Notes: generated from the sequence alone by a model not told the origin. A stretch of DNA of 64,000 nt from Streptomyces sp. RFCAC02 (GCF_004193175.1 NZ_SAUH01000001.1:5489501-5553500); one strand, 5' to 3'; numbered from the stretch's first letter, positions 19,252-28,169 are shown. Numbers and translations are program-made.

Positions 19252-19698
19252 GACAGCAGCACTCCAACGTCCGGGGAATGAGTTGGGGTCACTGTGCCCC
19301 CGGACGCGATCGAACATCCTCCGAAATGTCGATACCGGGTGGACTCTTCCCTTTTCCTTCAGGTTCGCGGTACTTCATATACATGGTGATAGTCACCCCG
19401 GCGGGCGCCAACTCTTTCCGAAACGGTGGCGGTGTCATCCCTCAGCGGTCCGATTTCGCAACTTCCGTATAGTCGCGGAAGGTGGTGCGGAGTGCGCTGC
19501 CGTACGGCCCCGCCCGGCGTTCGCAACCGTGCGCCTCGGCCGGTCGAGTGATGGGGGGCGTGAACGGCGCACCGGGGGTCGCGGCAAAACCGTTCTGAAT
19601 AAGGCGACTTCTGAAAGTCGGCGATCATATCGGCAAGGATTCACGATGAATTACGGTCACCGTGTCACGTCGCCCTGGCACATGCCAAGACTCGGAGC
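19252..19698. other. Divergent intergenic region, lower GC
   Basis: This 447-base stretch between the divergent ABC exporter and ATP-binding protein genes is noticeably richer in A/T than its surroundings, as expected for promoters. A TATAGT at 19468-19473 could be a -10 element for rightward transcription, but no convincing -35 is seen. I find no supported gene, RNA structure or repeat here. Confidence 0.4.
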
Positions 19699-20208
19699 AT
19701 GGACAGCAGACCCGAAGCGCCACCCCGTCCCGGCACCACCGCACCGTCCGGCCACGCGGGGACGTGGCGGTTCACCGTGCCGCCCGACGACCTCTCCGTC
19801 CCCCGGGCACGGCACGCGGTGCGCGACCTCCTCGTCCGGCGCGCCGTCCCCCTCACCCCGGACCGGCTGCACAGCGTGCTGGTGATCCTGTCCGAGCTCG
19901 TGACCAACGCCGTCCGGCACGCGGCCCTCCTCACCCCGGAGATCGGGGTGGACATCGCCCTCGACGGCCGCACGCTCCGGGTGGCCGTCGAGGACGGCCA
20001 CCCCTACCGCCCGCACGCCCTCGACGTGCCCCCCGACGGGCACGGCACGGGCGGGCGCGGCCTGCTCCTCGTCCAGACCATCGCGGAGGAGGCGGGCGGT
20101 TCCTCCGGCGCCGACCCGACGGCGGCCGGCGGGAAGACCGTCTGGGCGGTCCTCCCGCTCGACGGCCACCCGCCCGGCCCGCTCACCAGCCCGCGTCGGT
20201 CCCCGTGA
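19699..20208 (+). CDS. RsbW-like ATP-binding regulatory protein
   Basis: This 169-residue HATPase_c_2 protein has the N box VILSELVTNAVRHAALLTP (about 56-74) and the glycine motif GTGGRGLLLVQTIAEEAG. It is the same class as the protein at 11105-11530 but only distantly similar, with a Pro-rich N-terminus and C-terminus. It likely regulates an anti-anti-sigma pathway; no partner is nearby. The last 26 bases overlap the 3' end of the convergent idi gene, so both stop codons lie within the other gene. Confidence 0.85.
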   Translation: MDSRPEAPPRPGTTAPSGHAGTWRFTVPPDDLSVPRARHAVRDLLVRRAVPLTPDRLHSVLVILSELVTNAVRHAALLTPEIGVDIALDGRTLRVAVEDGHPYRPHALDVPPDGHGTGGRGLLLVQTIAEEAGGSSGADPTAAGGKTVWAVLPLDGHPPGPLTSPRRSP

Positions 20209-20752
20209 CCCGGCGGATGCCCGGCAGCGCCGCGTCGAGCACGGTCCCGAACCAGGCCGAGAACGTGTCCCCGGCACGCAGCCGCGCCAACTCGGCGGCC
20301 GTCACGAACTCCGTCTCCGCCACCTCCGCCGGGTCCGGCCGCAGCGGGGCCGCCACCAGGCCGGCGAACAGATGGTTGTACTCCTGCTCGACCAGCCCCG
20401 AAAGGGGATCGGGGTGGTTGTAGCGGACCGTGCCCACCGCCCGCAGCGACTCCGGCGCCGCGCCCAGTTCCTCCGTGGTCCGCCGCGTCGCGGCGAGGAA
20501 CGGCGCCTCGCCCGGCAGCGGATGACCGCAGCAGGTGTTCGACCAGACACCGGGGGAGTGGTACTTGCCGTGCGCCCGGCGCTGGAGCAGCAGCCGGCCC
20601 GAGGCGTCGAAGAGGAAGACCGAGAACGCCCGGTGGAGCCGGCCGGGAGCCCGGTGGGCCGCCAGCTTCTCGGCCGTGCCGATCGTCGTGCCGTCCTCGT
20701 CGACGAGTTCCAGCATGATCGGCTCCGCCGCTGCGGCGCTGCTGTGGGGCAT
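20183..20752 (-). CDS. idi: Isopentenyl-diphosphate delta-isomerase, type I
   Basis: The 189-residue Nudix-fold enzyme interconverts isopentenyl and dimethylallyl diphosphate. It has the active-site Cys motif SNTCCGHP (about residues 67-74), the metal-site region TRRTTEELGA and the YNHPDPLSGLVEQEYNHLFAG block with the catalytic Glu pair. ATG at 20752 has a GAGGAAAGC ribosome-binding site; an upstream in-frame ATG at 20782 is less likely. It lies about 8 kb from hpnCDE and the prenyl synthase and would supply their allylic starter. It points away from the polyol-lipid block with a 380-base promoter region between. Confidence 0.95.
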   Translation of the reverse strand: MPHSSAAAAEPIMLELVDEDGTTIGTAEKLAAHRAPGRLHRAFSVFLFDASGRLLLQRRAHGKYHSPGVWSNTCCGHPLPGEAPFLAATRRTTEELGAAPESLRAVGTVRYNHPDPLSGLVEQEYNHLFAGLVAAPLRPDPAEVAETEFVTAAELARLRAGDTFSAWFGTVLDAALPGIRRVTGTDAGW

Positions 20753-21132
20753 GGATGCTTTCCTCTTCTTCCCGTTGCGCATGCGTGTTTTCCGGTGCTT
20801 CCCGGCCTTTGTCGCCGAATGTCGCCCAGCGTGATGCCGGCGCGGTGGATATCGCCTGTTTCTGCTTTTCCCGGGATCTGACCGGTTTCCTGTTCAGTCT
20901 GCCCCACCGGGCCGGGCGCGCGGGCGCGGTCGCCGCAGGACGCGGGCGCATCCCGCCCGCGGGGACCGGGGCGCGGCCCTCTCCCGTGATCGCGTAGGGT
21001 CGCATCGGCTCCCGGAGTGGCAACCCGATATGAACTCCGGGTTTCCTGATGCCAACGCCCTGCTTGCCGCGCGATGGTCATCGGATAATCTCTGCCGACG
21101 TGCGGCCGCACAGAGCGGTCACGCCCCAAGGA
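20753..21132. other. Divergent intergenic region between idi and lipid locus
   Basis: This 380-base region carries the promoters of idi (leftward) and the CDP-alcohol phosphotransferase block (rightward). A GATAAT at 21084-21089 with TTGCCG at 21064-21069 has a spacing of only 14 bases, so it is a weak candidate. The half nearest idi is T-rich on the plus strand. No gene is supported in either direction. Confidence 0.4.
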
Positions 21133-22923
21133 GTGAGTCTGCTGTCGATCGCGATCCTCACCGGTTCGCCCGTCCCCGGGTCGCCACTGGAAGACGACCT
21201 GCGCGCGCTCGGATTCACCGTGACGGTGGCGGCGGAGGGCGACCTCACGGCCGCGCTCGACCGGGCCGCCCCCGAAGCGCGCGTCGCCGTCGTCGATCCG
21301 CGGTTCACCGGCCACCGGCACGCCCTGCGGCTCGCCCTCACCGATCCCCGGTTCGAGGCCGCGGCGATCCCCGGCGCCCTCACGGTCCTGCCGCCCGCCC
21401 GCCCGGCGCTGGCGTCCGCCGCCGCCGGCGGCGCGCCCCGCACCGACCGGCTCACCGACGCGCTGGCCGCCGCCGGAACCCCCGTCCACCGGCCCGAACT
21501 CGGCACGCTCACCGCCACCGTCCCCGCGACCGACACCGAACGCGCCCGTGCCGCCGAGGCCGTGGCCGCCGTCGACGACGAGGCGGTCCGGCTGCGGTCC
21601 GCCGTCAAGTCCCGCGACGGCTTCACCACGACGTTCCTTGTCAGCCCGTACTCCCGCTACATCGCCCGCTGGTGCGCCCGGCGCGGCCTCACCCCGAACC
21701 AGGTCACCACCGCGTCCCTGGTCACCGCGCTGATCGCGGCCGGCTGCGCCGCGACCGGCACCCGGGGCGGCTTCATCGCCGCCGGGGTCCTGCTGCTCGC
21801 CTCGTTCGTCCTCGACTGCACGGACGGCCAGCTCGCCCGCTACTCCCTCCAGTACTCCACCCTCGGCGCCTGGCTCGACGCGACCTTCGACCGCGCCAAG
21901 GAGTACGCGTACTACGCGGGGCTCGCCCTCGGCGCGGCCCGCGGCGGCGACGACGTGTGGGCGCTCGCCCTCGCGGCCATGGTGCTCCAGTCCTGCCGCC
22001 ACATCGTCGACTTCGCGTTCAACGACGCCCACCCGCCGGCGCCGCCCGGCGGCGGAAGCCGCGCCCCCGCGGCGGCCACCGCCCTGTCGGGCCGCCTCGA
22101 CAGCATCGGCTGGACCGTCTGGGCCCGCCGCATGATCGTCCTCCCCATCGGTGAACGCTGGCTGCTGATCGCCGTCCTCACGGCACTCACCACTCCCCGC
22201 GTCACCTTCATCGTGCTGCTGGCCGCCTGCGGCTTCGCGGCCTGCTACACCACGGCCGGCCGCCTGCTGCGGTCCCGCCGCCTACCCGGCCCGACACCCG
22301 AGGCGGCCCGCACGCTCACCGGCCTCACCGACAGCGGCCCCCTGGCCGGCCTGATCAGCAGGATCCCCGCGCCGCGCGGCCCGTTCCCCGCTCCCGCGTG
22401 GGCGCTCGGCGGCACCGTGCTGCTCGTGGCGTCCGCCCTGTGGGCCGGCACCGACCACGCCTGGTACGTCGTGGCGGCGGCCGTCTGCTACGCCATCGCC
22501 ACGGGCCGGGCGCAGGCGGCGCCCCTGCGCAGGCCCTTCGACTGGCTGCTCCCGCCGCTGTTCCGCGCGGCGGAGTACCTCACGATCCTCGTGCTCGCGG
22601 CCCGCAGCGGGGTGAACGGGGCGTTGCCGGCGGCTTTCGGTCTGGTGGCCGCTTGCGCCTACCATCACTACGACACGGTGTACCGCCTCCGCGGCGGTGC
22701 CGGGGCGCCTCCGCCCTGGCTGGTCATGTCCACCGGGGGTCACGAGGGGCGCGTTCTCGTGGTCACCGTCGCCGCCGCCCTGTGGGCGGCCGGGCAGGGC
22801 TTCACCACCGCGCTGGCCGTCCTCGCGGGGGCGGTGGCGCTCCTGGTGCTGGCGGAGAGCATCCGATTCTGGATCTCCTCCTCCGCACCGGCCGTACACG
22901 ACGAAACAGGAGAACCCGCATGA
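21133..22923 (+). CDS. CDP-alcohol phosphatidyltransferase with extra N-terminal domain
   Basis: This is an integral-membrane enzyme of about 596 residues. The catalytic signature is complete: DG at 231, then AR, Gly, Asp249 and Asp253 in the DG(x)2AR(x)8G(x)3D(x)3D pattern, within DCTDGQLARYSLQY. About eight hydrophobic segments follow. Residues 1-165 are a soluble alpha/beta region I do not recognise (LTGSPVPGSPLEDDLRALGF, later VAVVDPRFTGHRHALR), which looks nucleotidyltransferase-like in rhythm but lacks a clear motif. The enzyme should join a CDP-activated alcohol to a phosphate or polyol acceptor. The start is unclear: GTG 21133 overlaps the AAGGAG ribosome-binding site, so CTG at 21139 or 21142, or GTG at 21100, are possible. 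It overlaps the next gene by ATGA. Confidence 0.85.
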   Translation: MSLLSIAILTGSPVPGSPLEDDLRALGFTVTVAAEGDLTAALDRAAPEARVAVVDPRFTGHRHALRLALTDPRFEAAAIPGALTVLPPARPALASAAAGGAPRTDRLTDALAAAGTPVHRPELGTLTATVPATDTERARAAEAVAAVDDEAVRLRSAVKSRDGFTTTFLVSPYSRYIARWCARRGLTPNQVTTASLVTALIAAGCAATGTRGGFIAAGVLLLASFVLDCTDGQLARYSLQYSTLGAWLDATFDRAKEYAYYAGLALGAARGGDDVWALALAAMVLQSCRHIVDFAFNDAHPPAPPGGGSRAPAAATALSGRLDSIGWTVWARRMIVLPIGERWLLIAVLTALTTPRVTFIVLLAACGFAACYTTAGRLLRSRRLPGPTPEAARTLTGLTDSGPLAGLISRIPAPRGPFPAPAWALGGTVLLVASALWAGTDHAWYVVAAAVCYAIATGRAQAAPLRRPFDWLLPPLFRAAEYLTILVLAARSGVNGALPAAFGLVAACAYHHYDTVYRLRGGAGAPPPWLVMSTGGHEGRVLVVTVAAALWAAGQGFTTALAVLAGAVALLVLAESIRFWISSSAPAVHDETGEPA

Positions 22924-23678
22924 TCGGCCTCGTGCTGGCCGCCGGCGCCGGACGGCGTCTTCGCCCCTACACCGACACCCTGCCCAAGGCACTGGTGCCG
23001 GTCGTGACGCCGGAGGGCGAGGACGGGGAGAGCAGAACCGTCCTCGACCTCACGCTGGCCAACTTCGCCGAGGTCGGCCTCACCGAGGCGGCGATCGTCG
23101 TCGGCTACCGCAAGGAGGCCGTGGTCGAGCGCCGTGCGGACCTGGAGCGGCGGTACGGCGTCCGCCTCACCCTCGTCGAGAACGACAAGGCCGAGGAGTG
23201 GAACAACGCCTACTCCCTGTGGTGCGCCCGTGACGTCCTGCGCGAGGGCGTGATCCTCGCCAACGGCGACACGGTCCACCCGGCGTCCGTCGAGCGCACC
23301 CTGCTCGCCGCCCGCGGCGAGGACCGGCGCATCATCCTGGCCCTCGACACGGCGAAGAAGCTCGCCGACGAGGAGATGAAGGTCGTCACCGAGCCGGGGA
23401 AGGGCGTGCGGCGCATCACCAAGCTGATGGACCCCGCCGAGGCCACCGGCGAGTACATCGGCGTCACGCTCATCGAGCCCGAGGCCGCCGGCGAACTGGC
23501 CGACGCCCTGCGCACCACCTTCGAGCGCGACCCGCAGCTCTACTACGAGGACGGGTACCAGGAGCTGGTCAACCGCGGCTTCCGCGTCGACACCGCGCCG
23601 ATCGGCGAGGTGAGCTGGGTCGAGATCGACAACCACGAGGACCTCGCCCGGGGACGGGAGATCGCGTGCCGGTACTGA
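22920..23678 (+). CDS. Sugar/polyol-phosphate nucleotidyltransferase
   Basis: The 252-residue protein is an NTP_transferase with the N-terminal signature LVLAAGAGRRLRPYTDTLPKAL and the metal-binding ANGDTVHP at about 117-124. It resembles LicC-type cytidylyltransferases and those that activate inositol or glycerol phosphates, in length and in the NNAYSLWCARD segment. Given the flanking CDP-alcohol phosphotransferases, it probably makes the CDP-alcohol (inference). The start ATG overlaps the previous stop, and its end overlaps the next gene by 13 bases. Confidence 0.88.
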   Translation: MIGLVLAAGAGRRLRPYTDTLPKALVPVVTPEGEDGESRTVLDLTLANFAEVGLTEAAIVVGYRKEAVVERRADLERRYGVRLTLVENDKAEEWNNAYSLWCARDVLREGVILANGDTVHPASVERTLLAARGEDRRIILALDTAKKLADEEMKVVTEPGKGVRRITKLMDPAEATGEYIGVTLIEPEAAGELADALRTTFERDPQLYYEDGYQELVNRGFRVDTAPIGEVSWVEIDNHEDLARGREIACRY

Positions 23679-24727
23679 CCCGTCTGATCCCGTCCCCGGT
23701 GTCGGTGGACATCGCCGCCGGGGCGCTGGACAACCTCGGCGGGCTCCTCGCCGACCAGCGGATCTCATCCTCCGGCCGGCTCGCCGTCGCCATCAGCAAC
23801 GGCTCGGGGACGGCCCTGCGCGAGCGCCTGGCGCCCGCGCTGCCCGGGGCCGAGTGGTACGAGGTGTGCGGCGGCACGATCGACGCCGCCGTCGGGCTGG
23901 CCGACGCCATGCGCTCGGGCCACTACGACGCCGTGGTCGGCCTGGGCGGCGGCAAGATCATCGACGTCGCCAAGTACGCGGCGGCACGCGTCGGCCTGCC
24001 CATGGTCGCCGTCGCCACGAACCTGGCGCACGACGGGATCTGCTCCCCGGTCTCCACGCTGGACAACGACGCCGGCCGCGGCTCGTACGGCGTGCCCACC
24101 CCGATCGCCCTCGTCGTCGACCTCGACGTCATCCGCGACGCCCCCCTGCGCTACGTCCGCTCCGGCATCGGCGACGCCGTGTCGAACCTCTCGGCCATCG
24201 CCGACTGGGAGCTGTCCCGCCGCGAGACGGGCGAGCAGGTGGACGGTCTGGCCGCCGCCATGGCGAGGCAGGCGGGCGAGGCCGTGCTGCGGCACCCCGG
24301 CGGCTGCGGCGACGACGCGTTCCTCACGGTGCTGGCGGAGGCCCTGGTGCTGTCCGGCATCGCCATGACGATCGCCGGCCACACCCGGCCGTCGTCGGGC
24401 GCGTGCCACGAGATCTCCCACGCGCTGGACATCCTCTACCCGGGCCGTTCCGCACCGCACGGGGACCAGGTCGGGCTCGGCGCGGCCTTCGCGATGCACC
24501 TGCGCGGCGCGCGCGACGACTGCCTGCTGATCGCGGACGTCCTGCGCCGGCACGGCCTGCCGGTGCTGCCCGGGGACATCGGCTTCAGCACGGAGGAGTT
24601 CGTGTCCGCCGTGGCGTTCGCCCCCCGGACCAGGCCCGGCCGTTACACCATCCTGGAACACCTCGACCTGTCGAACGACGAGATCAGGGACGCGTACGCG
24701 GATTATGTCAAAACCATCGGTAGCTGA
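23666..24727 (+). CDS. Glycerol-1-phosphate dehydrogenase-like enzyme (iron-containing alcohol dehydrogenase fold)
   Basis: The 353-residue protein belongs to the EgsA/AraM group, which reduces dihydroxyacetone phosphate to sn-glycerol-1-phosphate, the archaeal stereoisomer, although bacterial members exist. It has the NAD-binding VVGLGGGKIIDVAKYAA motif, the ATNLAHDGICSPVSTL block and metal ligands in GIGDAVSNLSA, THxxx-like HTRPSSGACHEISHAL and GRSAPHGDQVGLG. In this operon it likely makes the polyol phosphate that the nucleotidyltransferase activates. GTG at 23666 lies inside the preceding gene; the end overlaps the next gene by 23 bases. The substrate remains unproven. Confidence 0.85.
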   Translation: MPVLTRLIPSPVSVDIAAGALDNLGGLLADQRISSSGRLAVAISNGSGTALRERLAPALPGAEWYEVCGGTIDAAVGLADAMRSGHYDAVVGLGGGKIIDVAKYAAARVGLPMVAVATNLAHDGICSPVSTLDNDAGRGSYGVPTPIALVVDLDVIRDAPLRYVRSGIGDAVSNLSAIADWELSRRETGEQVDGLAAAMARQAGEAVLRHPGGCGDDAFLTVLAEALVLSGIAMTIAGHTRPSSGACHEISHALDILYPGRSAPHGDQVGLGAAFAMHLRGARDDCLLIADVLRRHGLPVLPGDIGFSTEEFVSAVAFAPRTRPGRYTILEHLDLSNDEIRDAYADYVKTIGS

Positions 24728-25490
24728 ACTCAGGCCGGTCGTGCACCCCGCCGGGGTGAAGGACCGGCGCAGCGGTGAGCACTGGGCCGGGCGCCTGTAC
24801 ATGCGGGAGATCTCCCTGCGCTGGACCCGGCACCTGGTGAACGCCCGGGTCACGCCGAACCAGCTCACCTACCTGATGGTCGTGGCCGGTGTGGCGGCCG
24901 GCGCGGTCCTGCTGGTGCCGGGTCTCGCGGGCGCGCTGGTCGCCGCGCTGCTGATCCAGCTCTACCTGCTGCTCGACTGCGTGGACGGCGAGGTCGCCCG
25001 CTGGCGGCGGCAGACGTCCGTGACGGGCGTCTACCTCGACCGCGTCGGCCACTACCTGGCGGAGGCGGCCCTGCTGGTCGGCTTCGGTGTGCGGGCGGCC
25101 GACGTGTTCGCGGTCGAGGAGCACGCGCCGAACTGGCTGTGGGCCTTCCTCGGCACGCTCGCCGCGCTCGGCGCGATCCTGATCAAGGCCGAGACGGACC
25201 TCGTGGACGTCGCGCGGACCCGCAGCGGGCTGCCCGCCGTGCGGGACGAGGCGGCCGCGCCCCGGTCGTCGGGCGTGGCGGCGGCCCGCCGCGCGGCGTC
25301 GGCGCTGAAGTTCCACCGCCTGGTCGGCGGGGTGGAGGCGTCACTGCTCATCCTGGTGGTGGCGATCCTCGACCTGGTGCGGGGCGACCTGTTCTTCACG
25401 CGCCTCGGCGTCGCGCTGCTGGCGGCGATCGCGGTACTGCAGACGCTGCTGCACCTGGTGTCGATCCTCGCGTCGAGCAGGCTGAGGTGA
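24705..25490 (+). CDS. CDP-alcohol phosphatidyltransferase with Asp-to-His change in signature
   Basis: The 261-residue membrane protein has several hydrophobic helices and the CDP-alcohol motif starting at Asp94-Gly95 (DCVDGEVARWRRQ), continuing Gly108 and Asp112. The final Asp of the consensus, normally the proposed catalytic base, is His116 (YLDRVGHYL). The N-terminus has the segment HPAGVKDRRSGEHWAGRLYMREISL, which is shared by a family seen in streptomycetes. It should transfer a phospho-alcohol from CDP to a lipid or glycan acceptor. Overlaps on both sides (23 bases before, GTGA after) tie it into the operon. Confidence 0.87.
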   Translation: MSKPSVAELRPVVHPAGVKDRRSGEHWAGRLYMREISLRWTRHLVNARVTPNQLTYLMVVAGVAAGAVLLVPGLAGALVAALLIQLYLLLDCVDGEVARWRRQTSVTGVYLDRVGHYLAEAALLVGFGVRAADVFAVEEHAPNWLWAFLGTLAALGAILIKAETDLVDVARTRSGLPAVRDEAAAPRSSGVAAARRAASALKFHRLVGGVEASLLILVVAILDLVRGDLFFTRLGVALLAAIAVLQTLLHLVSILASSRLR

Positions 25491-26383
25491 CGGGCGTGGG
25501 CACGGCACAGCTGCGGCTCGGCGCGGTCGTCCTGACGATGGGGGACCGTCCAGCGGAGCTGCGCGCGCTGCTGGACTCCGTCGCCGCGCAGGAGGGCGAG
25601 CGGATCGAGGTGGTCGTCGTCGGCAACGGCGCGGCCCTCCCCGATCTGCCGCCCGGCGTCCGCAGCGTCGAACTCCCGGAGAACCTCGGCATCCCCGGTG
25701 GCCGGAACGTGGGCATCGAGACGTTCGGCCCCGGGGGGAGGGACGTCGATGTCCTCCTGTTTCTGGACGACGATGGACTACTTCCGGACAAAAACACGGC
25801 GGAACTGGTTCGGGCGGCCTTCGCGGACGATCCGCGCCTCGGGATCGTGAGCTTCCGCATCGCCGATCCGGCCACCGGTACCACCCAGCGGCGCCACGTG
25901 CCCCGGCTGCGGGCCTCCGACCCGATGCGCTCCTCGCGCGTGACGACGTTCCTCGGTGGCGCGAACGCGGTGCGTTCCGCCGTGTTCCAGCAGGTCGGCG
26001 GCCTCCCGGACGACTTCTTCTACGCCCATGAGGAGACCGACCTCGCCTGGCGTGCCCTGGACGCCGGCTGGTTCATCGACTACCGCGCCGACATGCTCCT
26101 GCACCACCCCGCGACCCCGCCGTCCCGGCACGCGGTCTACCACCGCATGGTCGCCAGGAACCGCGTGTGGCTCGCCCGGCGCAACCTGCCGATGCCCCTG
26201 ATCCCCGTCTATCTCCTGGTATGGGTGCTCCTGACCCTCGCCCGCCGCCCGTCGCGCGCGGCGCTCGGGGCGTGGTTCCGCGGCTTCGCCGAGGGCTGGC
26301 GCACGCCGTGCGGTCCCCGCAGGCCGATGCGTTGGCGTACGGTATGGCGCCTGACCCGTCTGGGACGCCCCCCTGTCATCTGA
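25487..26383 (+). CDS. Family 2 glycosyltransferase
   Basis: The 298-residue protein is a GT-A fold glycosyltransferase. It has the N-terminal LGAVVLTMGDRPAELRALLDS strand-helix, NLGIPGGRNVGIE, the metal-binding LFLDDDG at about 88-94 and the catalytic-base region FFYAHEETDLAWRALDAGW. A hydrophobic stretch near residue 240 (PVYLLVWVLLTLA) suggests membrane association. It probably decorates the lipid-linked product of this block. GTG 25487 overlaps the previous stop; a GTG at 25496 is an alternative. Confidence 0.88.
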   Translation: MTGVGTAQLRLGAVVLTMGDRPAELRALLDSVAAQEGERIEVVVVGNGAALPDLPPGVRSVELPENLGIPGGRNVGIETFGPGGRDVDVLLFLDDDGLLPDKNTAELVRAAFADDPRLGIVSFRIADPATGTTQRRHVPRLRASDPMRSSRVTTFLGGANAVRSAVFQQVGGLPDDFFYAHEETDLAWRALDAGWFIDYRADMLLHHPATPPSRHAVYHRMVARNRVWLARRNLPMPLIPVYLLVWVLLTLARRPSRAALGAWFRGFAEGWRTPCGPRRPMRWRTVWRLTRLGRPPVI

Positions 26384-26467
26384 CAAGCTCGGGTCTGAGA
26401 ACATCCCGGTGCCGCAGTAACGCGGCAGCGCCTACCGCCTTTGCCCTGCGAGGACGAGAGTTACCAG

Positions 26468-27382
26468 GTGAGTGAGACCACGCGCGAGAGCGCGCCCCCA
26501 CGTGCCGTGCCCCTGGCCGAGCTGGCGGCCAGACACGGTCTGACCGTCAGCGGGGCGCGGCCGTCCCTACCGGACTACGTGAGGCAGCTTTGGGGGCGCC
26601 GGCATTTCATCGTCGCGTTCTCGCAGGCCAAGCTGATGGCCCAGTACGGGCAGGCCAAACTCGGCCAGCTCTGGCAGGTGTTCACGCCGATGCTGAACGC
26701 CGCCGTCTACTTCCTGATCTTCGGACTGCTGCTCGGCGGCCGGGGTGACATGGAGAACGGCGAGTACGTCCCGTTCCTCGTCACGGGCGTCTTCGTCTTC
26801 GCGTTCACCCAGAACTCGGTCCTCTCCGGCGTCAAGTCGATCTCGGGGAACCTCGGCCTGGTGCGGGCGCTCCACTTCCCGCGGGCGTCGCTCCCCATCT
26901 CGTTCTCGCTCCAGCAGCTCCAGCAGCTCCTGTTCTCGATGATCATCCTCTTCGTCGTGGTGCTCGGTTTCGGCCACATGCCGATGTGGACCTGGGTGCT
27001 CATCGTCCCCGCGCTCCTGCTCCAGCTCGTCTTCAACTCCGGTCTTGCGATGATCATGGCCAGGCTGGGCAGCAACACCCCCGACCTCGTCCAGCTGATG
27101 CCGTTCATCCTGCGCACCTGGATGTACGCGTCGGGCGTCATGTTCCCGCTCCGGCACATGATCGAGACCCGGGCGGACGGCCCGAGCTGGGTCGCGAGCG
27201 TGCTGGAGGCCAACCCGGCCGCCGTCTACATGGATCTGATGCGCTACGCGCTGATCGACGGCAGCTACCACGACACCGTCCCCGCCACGACCTGGTGGTT
27301 CGCGCTGGGCTGGGCGGTCGTCGTCGGCATAGGCGGATTCGTGTTCTTCTGGAAGGCAGAGGAGAAGTACGGCCGTGGCTGA
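26468..27382 (+). CDS. ABC-2 type permease (teichoic-acid/O-antigen export class)
   Basis: This 304-residue permease has about six membrane helices and the Wzm/TagG-like layout: an N-terminal amphipathic part (FSQAKLMAQYGQAKLGQLW), FTPMLNAAVYFLIFGLLLGG, and a late PFILRTWMYASGVMFPL helix. Such permeases flip lipid-linked glycopolymers outward with a Wzt/TagH ATPase, which is encoded next with an 8-base overlap. GTG at 26468 follows a GAGAG sequence. It probably exports the product of the upstream enzymes. Confidence 0.9.
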   Translation: MSETTRESAPPRAVPLAELAARHGLTVSGARPSLPDYVRQLWGRRHFIVAFSQAKLMAQYGQAKLGQLWQVFTPMLNAAVYFLIFGLLLGGRGDMENGEYVPFLVTGVFVFAFTQNSVLSGVKSISGNLGLVRALHFPRASLPISFSLQQLQQLLFSMIILFVVVLGFGHMPMWTWVLIVPALLLQLVFNSGLAMIMARLGSNTPDLVQLMPFILRTWMYASGVMFPLRHMIETRADGPSWVASVLEANPAAVYMDLMRYALIDGSYHDTVPATTWWFALGWAVVVGIGGFVFFWKAEEKYGRG

Positions 27383-28169
27383 GCAGAGCATTTCCGCGGT
27401 GGCGCCGGACGACGGGCGCCGGCCCACGGTCATCGCCGAGGACCTCCACATCGTCTACCGCGTCTACGGCGGCGGGAACCGGGGCAACGCCACCGCCGCC
27501 CTGCGCCGCATGGTCCGCCGCGAGCCCTCGCGCCGCGTGAGGGAGGTGCACGCCGTGCGGGGCGTCAGTTTCGTCGCCTACCGGGGGGAGGCGATCGGCC
27601 TCATCGGGACGAACGGTTCGGGCAAGTCGACCCTGCTGCGGGCCATCGCCGGGCTGCTCCCGGCGGAGCGCGGCCGGGTCTACACGGACGGCCAGCCGTC
27701 CCTGCTCGGGGTCAACGCGGCCCTGATGAACGACCTCACCGGCGAACGCAACGTCATCCTCGGCGGCCTGGCCATGGGCATGACCCGCGAGCAGATCAAG
27801 TCGCGTTACGACGACATCGTCGACTTCTCGGGGATCAACGACAAGGGCGACTTCATCTCCCTCCCGATGCGGACCTACTCCTCCGGCATGCAGGCCCGCC
27901 TGCGGTTCTCCATCGCCGCGGCGAAGGACCACGACGTGCTCATGATCGACGAGGCGCTGGCCACCGGTGACAAGAAGTTCCAGCGCCGCTCCGAGGCGCG
28001 GGTGCGGGAGCTGCGGGAGGAGGCCGGCACCGTCTTCCTCGTCAGCCACAACAACCGGTCCATCCGCAACACGTGCGACCGCGTCCTGTGGCTGGAGAAG
28101 GGCGAGCTGGTCATGGACGGCCCCACGGATCAGGTGCTCAAGGCGTACGAGGAGGAGACGGGCAAGTAG
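27375..28169 (+). CDS. ABC transporter ATPase (TagH/Wzt type)
   Basis: The 264-residue ATPase has Walker A GTNGSGKST (about 78-86), the signature YSSGMQARLRFS, Walker B LMIDEALATGD and H-loop SHNN. The sequence LLGVNAALMNDLTGERNV is typical for the polysaccharide/teichoic-acid export subgroup. It ends without a C-terminal carbohydrate-binding domain, which points to export without modification-specific recognition. It pairs with the permease that overlaps it by eight bases. Confidence 0.92.
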   Translation: MAEQSISAVAPDDGRRPTVIAEDLHIVYRVYGGGNRGNATAALRRMVRREPSRRVREVHAVRGVSFVAYRGEAIGLIGTNGSGKSTLLRAIAGLLPAERGRVYTDGQPSLLGVNAALMNDLTGERNVILGGLAMGMTREQIKSRYDDIVDFSGINDKGDFISLPMRTYSSGMQARLRFSIAAAKDHDVLMIDEALATGDKKFQRRSEARVRELREEAGTVFLVSHNNRSIRNTCDRVLWLEKGELVMDGPTDQVLKAYEEETGK

